NCBI GenBank assembly: GCA_002104935.1
Contig: MCGT01000014.1
Span: forward strand, 1 to 64,000
Reading direction: 5' to 3'
DNA from: Hesseltinella vesiculosa
Taxonomy: Eukaryota > Mucoromycota > Mucoromycetes > Mucorales > Cunninghamellaceae
DNA: 64,000 nucleotides
Below the pieces are notes generated by a model that was given only the letters and a program-made list of their open reading frames with translations, made no database searches and was not told the DNA's origin. The position numbers were made by a program, and so were the translations under genes. This document shows positions 45,493-55,596 of this stretch, one piece after another; the stretch's first letter is position 1; each line of letters begins with the position of its first letter.

Positions 45493-46590
45493 CGTTTTTT
45501 TAAGAAAAGAAGAGGGTGAAAAAGTAAATTGATTTGTGTCGTGGCGGACCTGTTCTTAAAGGAATGGAAAGGGGGGATCTAGACAAAAAAAAATTAAAAA
45601 AGAGAAGGGAAATGAAAAGCACAGAAAAAAAAGAGTTGATGTTTTAAATTGTAAAAAGCTGGTGAAATTTCCACAAAAGAATGGCAAGAAAACTTTAAGG
45701 AGAGGCAATAAATGAAAAAAGCGGTTTTCCAGTCTGTGACATCTTGACTTCATGTGGTAATGATACTAATCTGGTCAATGAAGGCTATTTTTCAGCGGCA
45801 GTCCTAGACCTTTTTCGACTCCCTTTCCTGCTCACAATGTCACACACATCCATTCGATTTTTTATTTGATCTCGCAGCCCTTCCAATGAACAGCTGCCCT
45901 CGACGCAACCCTTTTCTTCTTCTTCCTTTCTTTTTTATGACAGCCGCAGATCATCTTTGGCCACCTTCTTTTTCTTGACAGATCTCTTGACAACGCCAGG
46001 CAGAGAATACTTTTTTTTGCTTAACCTGCCCGCTTGTTCACATCATGGCCACCAATAACATCAAGAGAATAAAAAATTTGTACTGTGAAATCCTCCAAAA
46101 CTGTTCAGCCGCACCGTTTGAGGTATGGTAGATGAGAGATCGAGGAAGGGAAAGAAGCATACTCTCAACTTAAAAACCTGGTCAAAAGTCTGGATAGAAC
46201 CATTGGGTCAAAAATCCCTTGTAGTGTAACCATGGCAACAAAAAAGCACCGGTGCCACTATGCTGGGATTGAAAAGGCAAGGTGCTTCCTCCAACCCAGG
46301 GATTGGCAGAACTCAAAGTCAGAGACTCTGTTTTTGCAGTGGAAAGAAAAAGAAAAACAGTCAATAGGAGTGATCTCGGAGGATGATCATGCGAAGCATC
46401 CATTGGACGTCATCGACGCTCCTTCGTAAATGCCAAATAAAAAAAAGTGCGCGGCCCACAGCTGACTTTTTTTCTGCCCAGCAAAAAAATCTATTTTTAC
46501 ACTGCCCTTTTTATTTTGTTTTTTTCTCTTTTTTCTTTTTTTATCTTGTAGCATCACTTTTTACGTGGATCCCATTTTTTCAATTGCAAG
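45493..46590. other. 1.1-kb intergenic stretch, divergent promoters
   Basis: No supported gene. A 26-codon ORF with a following GT donor begins at 46045 and faintly resembles the N-terminal helix of ubiquitin-conjugating enzymes, but no further exon could be found. C/T-rich leader before CHS7. Confidence 0.4.
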
Positions 46591-47842
46591 ATGGTGGCCA
46601 TTACCTACGAATTTGGTGCCTTTAGTTTTGAAGGCATCTGTCGAACCGTCGCCCTGAGTCTATGTCCCATGCTAGGTCAATACGATGGTATCGAACCTGT
46701 TTGTTATTCTCGAAACGTCGATCTTGGTGGCAATCTTATTTTCCAACCTGGTAAAAAAAAAATAATAATAATACTAACAATAATAAACCATCTATTTCAT
46801 CGTCTCCATCTTACACCTCCTTTTTTTAATGTAGCCACGCTTATTATCGATATCGTTGCTATTATCATGACCGCCATTATGATTTATCACATTCGTTCAA
46901 AGTACACTGCCGTAGGCCGAAAGGAAATCGTCATGTTCTTTTATCTCTACATGCTCTGCACCTTTATGGAAATGCTTCTTGTCACCAGTATCATTCCCAT
47001 CTCTTCTGCTGTGTATCCAGTAAGGAAATCGACACAAACAAATCAAATTTGGCAACCTCCTTAACTCTGTCTCACCTCTTTTTTTTTTTAGTGGTTTGCT
47101 GCTATCCATATGGGTTTGATTAGTGCCACCTTTTGGTGTTTGCTTTTGAATGGTTTTGTCGGCTTCCAATTTGCTGAAGATGGTACCCCTCTCTCTCTTT
47201 GGGTAAAAGCCAACACGCACAAAGAAAAATGGTGCCTGAAGGTACTGACCTTTTTTTTTTCCTTCGCCATAGTCTATCCGCATCAGCTCCTTTGTGATTT
47301 TCTTGGTTGTCGGCGCCATTGCCATCTGTACCTTCAAGAACCTCGGACCATTCTCATACCAGTCCCCCGGTGCCTTGTGGGCCTTTTTCTTCATCATCAA
47401 CGGCGTCTGCTTCTTGGTCTACGTGATCTCACAAATCATTCTCGTTGTCAACACTCTCGACGATCGCTGGCCCCTGGGCGATATCCTGTTCGGCACCGGT
47501 TTCTTTGTCGTTGGTTTGGTGCTTATGTTCATCTTCTCCGTGACCATCTGCGACTCGGTCAAGCACTATGTCGACGGTCTCTTCTTTGGCGCCATCTGCA
47601 CTCTTCTCTCGGTCATGATGGTGTACAAGTACTGGGACTCCATCACCAAGGAAGATCTCGAATTCTCGGTCGGCTCCAAGCAAAATGTCTGGGAAGTCAA
47701 GGAATTGATGGCTGACGACGAATTGAGCACTCCCTCTTATCAAACCCCTCCCTTTGGCCATCCTGGCAACCAAACCCCTCCTCCACCTGTCCCTAACAAG
47801 ACCTATGGTCAACAATACCAAAACATGGATCAACCTTATTAA
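46591..47842 (+). CDS. CHS7: Chitin synthase export chaperone CHS7
   Basis: Exons 46591-46750, 46835-47019, 47092-47202 and 47273-47842 encode 341 residues. Seven hydrophobic segments are visible. The lumenal N-terminus [14 protein letters not shown] and the family blocks [59 protein letters not shown] and [20 protein letters not shown] match Chs7. It lets chitin synthase III leave the ER. The cytosolic tail is Pro/Gln/Tyr-rich ([17 protein letters not shown]), typical of filamentous fungi. Confidence 0.95.
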
Positions 47843-48376
47843 AGCCATCCTCCCGCCACCCTTCATCGCTCACTCCCTCCCACCCCCTTCTATATCGCAT
47901 TACCCTCCGCCCCTTTTTAGATTTTTTTTTCCACATTGTTGACACCTCCAGCATTTCCCATCCTCCCCTCTATTTACCTGCTTCCCCTCAATCTCTGCTA
48001 CTTTTTATCCCCACTTTACCCTCTGCCTGTAGTTTCCTGTGTTTGTAGATAAAGAAAAGATTTTATCAAAAATACTGGATCGTCACTTCGCTGTGGCTAA
48101 TGATCGAAGCTAGATTGACTTCAGCAGCTGGCTGCTCACGGTGTGTCGTTCGTTTCTAATGGCCGGCTTTTAACCAGAGGCCGTGCGTAATATAACAACC
48201 AATCGCAATCGTCATCCAATGTCAAAGAGGAGGCGTGGCTGAACGGTGCTTCTTCAGCCCGGCACTCTTAAAACGAATGTAGCCAGCTTGCAAATCAGCT
48301 AAGCGGGCTATAAACTCGATCCATTGCCAAGTTCAACTATGAAAAAAAAAAATCGAGCCTTTCCTGAATTGAGACA
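47843..48376. other. Intergenic: CHS7 3' flank
   Basis: C/T-rich 3' flank, then a segment with CCAAT-like sites (near 48200) and no supported ORF. Confidence 0.45.
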
Positions 48377-48520
48377 TGCTCAGCCGCACTTTTGAATAAC
48401 GGGCGTATTCAAGGGAACGTATCCGCTATTAAAAGAATAGAAGTTGGTATGGACGGTCCTCTTTTTAATAGTGGATACGTTCCCTTGAATACGCCCGTTA
48501 TTCAAAAGTGCGGCTGAGCA
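48377..48520. repeat. Near-perfect 144-bp palindrome, MITE-like
   Basis: Arms 48377-48434 and 48463-48520 are 58 bp each and complementary throughout except one G/T pair (48425 with 48472); the loop is 28 nt. The ends read TGCTCAGCC and GGCTGAGCA. It lies 79 bp upstream of the phosphatase start. Size and structure fit a short inverted-repeat non-autonomous DNA element; no coding capacity and no clear target-site duplication. A transcribed version would make a long hairpin. Confidence 0.8.
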
Positions 48521-48599
48521 GAAGAAAACCGCAAGAGGGTCCGCAGACAGCATTCCGACCTTTTTTTTCACCGCCACCTCGTTTTTCATTTTCTGCAAC

Positions 48600-49334
48600 A
48601 TGCCACCTGTCTATCCTTCTGATGCTGGCGATGACGATCACTATATCCCCCATGCCATTGAAAACCATGAGCATCTTTTTGAACGTCTCTCTGATTGCGA
48701 TGGCCGACCAGGTGGCATCCTCATGACAAGTCTTGCACAGGAAGTACTCCCCAATATTTGGATAGGTGGGTTTGCCGCAATGGAATCAAAAAAGTTCTTG
48801 AAAAAGAATGGCATCCGTCGTATTCTGTCGCTGGGTCATTTCAAGCAAATCTACTCTACTGCTGACTTTATTCACAAGGTAATTCTTACCAAGGACTTGT
48901 CTTTTTTTTTTTTCGCCTCCAAGCTGAATCCGCCTTTCCTTTTCCAGATCATAGCAATCACCGACAACCCTGAGTCTAACATTATCCGCCTGTTCCCAGA
49001 AACCAACACATTCATCCAAGGAGCCATCGACCACAATGAACCCATTCTTGTCCACTGTCTTGCTGGTGTGTCTCGCAGCCCAACTGCCGTCGCCGCTTAC
49101 TTGATGCATCGAGACCGTTGCCATTGGAAACTTGCCCTTGCCACCCTCAAACAAGTCAGACCTTTTATTGACCCCAACCCTGGGTTCAAACAGCAGCTTC
49201 AATTATACCAAGCCATGGATTATCAGTTTGACCCGTCTCATCCTGCCTATGCCAAGCATATTCTTTGTCACCCTTATGATGCTGCGCACCTTGGTCACGC
49301 AGAGTACAATGGCAATGGTGACCACTCGCCATGA
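48600..49334 (+). CDS. Dual-specificity protein phosphatase
   Basis: Exons 48600-48878 and 48948-49334 encode 221 residues. The DSP fold is visible: EVLPNIWIGGFAAMESKKFL, ILSLGHFKQIY, and the active-site loop VHCLAGVSRSPTAVAAYLM with Cys at about 130; the general acid is probably in AITDNPESN. It lacks a rhodanese or CBM domain, so it resembles small atypical DSPs. The His/Tyr/Gly-rich tail is unusual. The 69-nt intron is a multiple of three and has no stop, so retention would add 23 residues. The palindromic element sits just upstream. Confidence 0.93.
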   Translation: MPPVYPSDAGDDDHYIPHAIENHEHLFERLSDCDGRPGGILMTSLAQEVLPNIWIGGFAAMESKKFLKKNGIRRILSLGHFKQIYSTADFIHKVILTKDLSFFFFASKLNPPFLFQIIAITDNPESNIIRLFPETNTFIQGAIDHNEPILVHCLAGVSRSPTAVAAYLMHRDRCHWKLALATLKQVRPFIDPNPGFKQQLQLYQAMDYQFDPSHPAYAKHILCHPYDAAHLGHAEYNGNGDHSP

Positions 49335-49654
49335 TTCCCCCCCCCTCCCTGCTAACATGGCATCACCTTTTCGCAGACTTACTATAAAAGTCTAACGTCT
49401 AGTAAGAAATAAACTAGAGAATAAACCACTTAGATATGCACATTCAAACCCAAAGCATGACAGAAAAGCACGCAGCAAGGCTGCATCACTGACTTCCAAA
49501 AAATTGATACATTGGCGTCATATCTCCCAAAAACAAGCAAAAGATAGTGAAGCGGTCGAAAGTCAAGGACAAGACCGTGTTAGATCAAAACGTGATGACA
49601 AAAAAAAAGGGGGGGATTTATTTCCATAAAAAAAAACCCCCCTTCGGATCGAGT
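49335..49654. other. Convergent 3' flanks
   Basis: Between the phosphatase and CHERP-like stops. Contains C, G and A runs; no ORF. Confidence 0.5.
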
Positions 49655-51409
49655 CTATAGGGCTGGGCAGTTTCGAGCAATGTGACCATACTTGGGGAAA
49701 AAAATGAATCTCCTGTCTGGCATCCGTGAAATAAAAAGGACTTACCTGGTTGCACTTGAAACATTTTGGTCCACTGGTGCTTTCACGGTCGCGACTGCGC
49801 ATGTCTTGTGAATAGGTGTAACTAGTTCGTTTTCTAAAATCGTCAAATGCATCGTTGGCTTGCTCGCTTGCACCCATGCCGAGGCCCATGTGTTTCGAGT
49901 CACCCGTTGTCGAGAAGAAAGCTGCCGCATTGTTGGAAAGTCCAGCGTTGGGAGGTGAGGGTGGTCGCTGGCGAGGAAATCGGCTGTTTGGTGATCGTTG
50001 TCGTCCGGGTGGCCCACGTCGCGGAGATGGACTTCTGGACCGACTTTAGGAATAAAAAAACCAGCAGATGAGACCCTTCATTTTTTTTTCTTTTATGTGT
50101 CAGGACAATCAAAACTCACCTTCGATTTCTTGGCTTAGGAGGTGGAATGGCTTGCATGTTCCTCTTCAGTTGGTTGTAGAACCCGTCTAGATATCCTTTT
50201 TCCCAGCCACCATTACTGTCTGGCTCTTTATCGCCTTGCCAGCCTCCTGCGTAAAATTCGTCAACAGCAGCGGCCAAATCTGTCTCGGTGACAAACGGTA
50301 ATGGCCCATGTAAAGAGACAGGGGTGATAGGTGAATATGGAGGCTGTCTTGACTAGGATTAGAAAAGAAAAGTCAGGCGTCTTGGTGAGAGGACCGAGTG
50401 CCGCTTACTTTGATGGAAGCAACCAGGACACCAGGGGGTAGCAAACTACAGGGCCGGTGCATGTCAATAGCTGGTGGGTGCCGCATATAAACCAGAAGTT
50501 CGTCGATGAGGCCCTTGTCAAAAATAAGATCACGTTCCCAATCCCTGAGCACCTGTCAACGCGTGATCAAAACAAGATCCGGTGAGCCATGGCCCAATCC
50601 TCTGGTTTAACCTACTTTTTCCGTTTTCGATAGGTGTCGCTCTCTATCGGACGATGTTGCTTCATAAATCAAATAGAGAAGCTCGGGTATATGTCGCAGG
50701 GTTGTTTCCTTGATCCATGGGTCCAATTTACGTTGGTGACTGTGAAGATATTTCAATAAAGCTGGGGCTTTTCACACAGCCGTCTGCGCCAAAACTTACG
50801 CATAAACCAACACGTCGTCAAGGACGTACAAAAGTGGCAGCCGCCTTGAGCATTGCGAGGTGGTCTCGGCGACATTAACGACATATTCAACAACTGTATC
50901 TAATAGATCTGGGGTCGTACAGTGATCAAGAATCCAACCGCGGGCATCCTGATGTCCATGCAACAAAAAATAAAAATACATAGGTGACGTTTGAATGTGA
51001 CAATCAAGGTATGTTATGGATTACCTGAACATCCTCTTCGACGGCATCATCCATAATAGCTTCCAGCAAGGATTCCAGACTGTTTATGCGCAAGCGATCG
51101 TTGTATGCTTTGCGAAGGTCATGAAGGGTTGGCTTTGGCCGAATGGGGGTAGTTGATCGCTGTGGTGGAGGGGGCCGTGGACCGGTCTGGTAGCGTACTA
51201 TAAGAATGAAGAGAGAGTACACAACGAGTATGAGAACGATGCAGCTCTAATCTTCTATCCTTTTTGGCATCATCATTTGAACCTGCCTGACATGTGGTAA
51301 TTTCTAAGCCAAAGAAGAAAGAAAATGAGAAGAAAAAAAAAAGGGCGGCTGAATAGAAAAAAAATGGACTTTTTCTTCCAACATACCCCCAAAAATTGAA
51401 TCGGTCCAT
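49655..51409 (-). CDS. CID-domain splicing-factor-like protein (CHERP-like) with CCHC knuckle
   Basis: Well-supported minus-strand exons are 51197-51025, 50948-50800, 50739-50616, 50552-50409, 50352-50120, 50043-49746 and 49690-49655. The CID region includes [39 protein letters not shown] and [20 protein letters not shown]. The CHERP-type block follows: [43 protein letters not shown]. Then comes an RS/RGG-like segment ([15 protein letters not shown]) and a C-terminal zinc knuckle [14 protein letters not shown]. Human CHERP associates with the U2 snRNP. The 5' end is uncertain: a phase-consistent model u ses exons 51409-51387 and 51303-51287 with a GC-AG intron, giving 398 residues. The SURP domain of CHERP is absent. 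Confidence 0.75.
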
Positions 51410-51410
51410 T

Positions 51411-53033
51411 ATGTCTAGCCTACCGAAAAAGTCAAAGTGGGAGAATTCTGATGACAGTGACACCGAGCAAGCACCTCGACAGCCCAAGACGAAGAAGCTT
51501 AAAACGAAAGCAGCTCCTGTGACGTTGACCAAGAAAATCAAATCGACAGTGCCAGCCAGACCTTCACCACCAGCAAAGAAACCAGCCCCACCTCCACCTG
51601 TGAGACGAGATCATCTGCCTTACCTGACCAGCTGCCGCTCTGTGGACGAATACGAACGCCTGAATCATATTGAAGAGGGATCCTACGGCATTGTGTTTCG
51701 AGCTCGAGACAAGCGCACAGGCGACATTGTCGCCGTCAAAAAACTCAAGCTTGACAATGAAAAGAACGGATTCCCCATCACTAGTCTTCGAGAAATCCAC
51801 ACATTGATGATTGCCGATCATCCAAACATTGTTGGCGTCCGAGAAATCGTCATGGGTCGTCAATTGAATCAGTAGCGTACTCTCACCTCTCCCTCGACGA
51901 AAATTGAACACCCCCTTTTTTTCCTTGTAGGGTTTTCATTGTGATGGATTTTATTGACCACGACCTAAAGTCACTAATGATGGATCAAGACGTGAATTTC
52001 AAGCCATCCGAGGTCAAGACCCTGATGCTACAGCTGTTGTCGGCTGTGGCCTTGATGCATGACAACTGGATTATTCACCGTGATCTGAAGACAAGCAACT
52101 TGCTGCTAAGCAATCGAGGGCAGATCAAGGTGGCAGATTTTGGCATGGCAAGGTTTTATGGCAGCCCGATGGGAAAAATGACGCAACTCGTTGTCACACT
52201 TTGGTATAGGTAATAAAAACTGGGTTGCTGCGGGGTGCTTGGAACTGATTGAATGTTGGTAGAGCCCCTGAACTGCTGCTTGGCGCCCAGGAATACACTA
52301 CAGCTGTGGACATGTGGTCAGTGGGATGCATTTTTGCAGAATTGGCCAACCGAGAACCTTTATTCTCTGGTCGAAGTGAGATTGATCAGATCGACAAGGT
52401 AAAGCTGGAATCAACAGGAGGACAGGCACTCACCATGCCTTTTTGCTCAGATTTTCAAGGTGATGGGGTCACCCAGTGAGAAGGAATGGCCTGGACTCAA
52501 GGATCTACCCCATGCTAGCAACATCAACCTGAGAGAGTATACGTAAGTACCGATCCCGCGCTCAAACAAACGATATCACTCACGCATTTCCTGTAGCTCC
52601 AATCATCTTCGAGTCAAATTTCCCTACTTGACAAAGGCTGGGTTTGATCTGCTATCAAGGTTGCTTACATTTGATCCTGACAATCGCATTACGGCCGAGG
52701 AAGCTCTAGATCACCCATATTTCAAGTGAGCAGGATTTTTTTTTAGATCTAGCGATCTGATCTCCTTTTTTTTTCTCACCCTGTTCTAGCGAAAGTCCTG
52801 CACCCAAAGACCCTGCGATGTTTCCCTCTTGGCCTTCAAAAGGAACAGCGGAAAAGTAAAATGCCTGCCATTCACTTCCGAGGCAATCCAACTGCTAACC
52901 TCCTCTTTGTTTTCTCGCCAGGAAACGTGTTGAAAGCCCCTCTGCTCCGCATGCTGCCCATGGACCTAATGAAAGCACTATCTTTGCTGGCCAACAATAT
53001 GACAAGGGCGGATTCCGTCTGAAATTGGCATGA
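51411..53033 (+). CDS. CDK11: Cyclin-dependent kinase CDK11 (PITSLRE)
   Basis: Exons 51411-51871, 51931-52209, 52263-52398, 52451-52542, 52597-52725, 52790-52855 and 52922-53033 encode 424 residues. A basic N-terminus ([16 protein letters not shown]) precedes the kinase domain from about 80: [15 protein letters not shown] (G-loop), VAVKKLKLD, the diagnostic cyclin-binding helix [33 protein letters not shown] and [12 protein letters not shown]. The tail [21 protein letters not shown] and PSWPSKG are typical. Family knowledge: CDK11 with cyclin L acts in splicing (SF3B1 phosphorylation) and transcription. The start codon lies next to the opposite gene, whose product is also splicing-linked. Confidence 0.95.
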
Positions 53034-53340
53034 AATAAAAAGAGCAAGCACATCGGCATTGTCCAAACTGAGGGCAGCGGTAGTACAGCAGCACTAGTTC
53101 TATTCCCTGATTTGATTCAAATCTTCCAAATGCATACACGACCCCATGTGCAGCTGCATCACAAAGTGAAACTGAAGATGGTAGTTTATTTGTTGCAAAG
53201 AAAAAAAACAGCATGCGTTTAAAAAAAAAAAAAAAGACAATGAGAGAAATGAGAATGAAAAAAAAAAAGAGGATGAGTGGGAGGTAGGGGGAATTTAGCG
53301 AAAAAAAAATAGGATAAAAGAAAAGTTATTCAAAAGTTGA
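53034..53340. other. Convergent 3' flanks
   Basis: Between CDK11 and the glycosyltransferase stops; A-rich, no ORF. Confidence 0.5.
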
Positions 53341-54601
53341 TTAGATGTACCAGAGATCAGCCTTTTGTAAAGAAATGCGCTTATTATCGCCCACACGATA
53401 ATTGGCGTGGACCATCATTGGGTCCATGCCATACTTGGTGGGCACGTTGCGTTCAAAGTACATACGTCCATGGGGGAACAGTGACAAATCCAAAGTGGCT
53501 ACCTTGCTGTGTTGGTAGTTGAGGTCCAAGTCATCGATGATGCGGTTGATGGCCCGTTGCTGGGTCACTTGCTCGGTGTCTTGAATATGGATGGAGTCAG
53601 CCAGGACTCGCTTGCTAGTGATGGTGGGGCGCATGATGTAGAAGCCAGAGTTCAGAATCTCTTCTTCAGTTTCTTGAGAGAACAGCATTTCGGTTGTCTT
53701 CTTGCGAGGCGAGTTCATTTTCATTAACAAATATTCGTAAATCGATGGTGAGAGAAACACGATATCCACGTCGCTAAACCAAACAGTAATCTAGAGCGCC
53801 GCGAGATAAAGGAGTGAGCTTTTTTTTTTTTTACTCTTGAACAGGATTGTCTGTCTCCTTCATACAACCAGGTAAGCACAGTCGGCCTTTCCCTTTGTTA
53901 CTTACATCCATATACATCAATCGTTCAACGACCAGGGATTTGGCGTGGGTGATAGGGCCATAGCTCTTGTCTTCCCATTTGGAGAAGCCGGCTGAGAGTT
54001 TTTGATGGAACCAATCTCCAGGGATCAACACGACATTGTCGCCATAACCATGCTCTGTCAAGATGTCAACCAATTCTTGATCAATGGCAAACACAAGGAA
54101 AGTGTCGTCCTGTTTGGTGCGCTTCAGGGATTCGATCCAGTTCAAGGTATAATCAGCCATGCCACTGTTGACCACAGCTGTCAAAAGGATGAATTCTTCG
54201 CGAGGTTTCTGGCCCTTTCGTTTGATCACATTCTTTCGGGCATTCTTCTTAATCTTGGCTTCCATTTCAGCGCTGGGAGGATCGAATTCTTTGGGAATAA
54301 AGTCTTCATCAGCGGTAGGGCGTAGGTTGACAGGCACCAGGTCTTCGTCTTCAGGTTCATCCGAGTCTTCGGCGTCAGAAGCTGAAGGGGTGGACGAGGG
54401 TAAACCCATTGTTTTATCGAGGTCGGCAGATGGTGAGAAAGAGACATCAAGATCAATCACATCATCCACATCGGTCAGTGATCGAAACGAGGGATGCATA
54501 CCGGTCCCCAGTGACAGTAAAGTGACAAAGATGAAGACACCTAGGAGAACAAGAATGGCCCGTTGTCTAAAGAGTCGCTCGCCGGCCATCACGGTTGCCA
54601 T
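53341..54601 (-). CDS. Type II membrane glycosyltransferase, GT77-like
   Basis: Minus-strand exons 54601-53906 and 53790-53341 give 381 residues. The N-terminus RQRAILVLLGVFIFVTLLSL is a signal anchor, followed by an acidic stem (DAEDSDEPEDED). The catalytic region reads FILLTAVVNSGMADYTLNWI, HAKSLVVERLMYM, the DxD motif in WFSDVDIVFL, and the C-terminal block MVHANYRVGDNKRISLQK. This fits the nucleotide-diphospho-sugar transferase family (GT77-like, RGXT relatives) in the Golgi. Donor and acceptor are unknown; in fungi related proteins may decorate O-glycans or wall polymers. Confidence 0.85.
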
Positions 54602-55596
54602 GGTAACAAGAATATAAAAAAAAAGTTTGGAAGGGAGAGGCGAAAAAAAAAAAAAAAGAAAGAGAGGAAAGAAAAAAAAGGTTCGAGGACCTCAATTGTT
54701 TTTTACAAGAAAGGATCGACACTTTTTTTAGATTTTTCTGTACACCCGACGTCCTGCTCATCCCCGCTGGATGATAATTGGGCAATCTGCCTCGAGGACG
54801 ACAAGAAAAAAAACAAACAGCTGAATCTGGTCAAGAAGCAATTCGCTCATTGCCCAATACACTTGGCAACCTTTGTCTTTTCTCCATCCACTAATCATTA
54901 GTGACGTTGGTTTTACCATTGAAGGAAAAGAAGCGTAGGAAAAATAGGGGTAGGGGTTGGTGCAGTAACTAGGTCATAAAAGAAGACTGGTCGCTGAGCA
55001 TTTATAAACATTTCCCATCTTGGACTAGCTCCTCAATTTCCCATTTATTTTTTTTTCCTCACGTTCTGAACTCTAGTTCAACAGTTTTGTTCCCGGAACA
55101 AAAAAATCGCTTTTCGAACTAAGGTCCTTTTGGCAAGTTTACAAAACCAGGGAATAATGGAAAACGAGAAGGAAAAATAGCCAGACTAAATTGCGAACTT
55201 CCAGCTCTCGGCGTCAATGGCTAGTCTGACACCTGCAGCTTGTTCAAACAAGTTTCAAAACTCCCCTTCCCTTTTTGCCATTGCCTTGCAGAAGTCGACG
55301 CCTTGCCCTTTGGCAAAAATAAAATATATATATATGTATATATAAAATGCAAGGTCTCGTCAAAAAGACCCTTTCAGAAAAGGTTGCACAATCAAGCCAT
55401 GTAGCGGCAGCTCTAACCGCGGTGACACAGCCAATAATTAAAAACAAAACGAAAAAAGAATAGCGACTTCACCGTGTATATTGGGCAAATAAGCAAAAAA
55501 AAAAAAAAAAAAAAAAAAACCTAACAAGCTATGTACACCAGGTGAACGAGAAGACATGGCACAAAATATTAAAAAAAAAAAAACGGTGGGATACAA
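54602..55596. other. 1-kb intergenic stretch
   Basis: No ORF supported. Contains an AT microsatellite (ATATATAT-type, about 55322-55346), a short palindrome TTGTTCC-C-GGAACAA near 55088, and long A runs at about 55495-55519 near the XRN1 stop. Confidence 0.5.
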
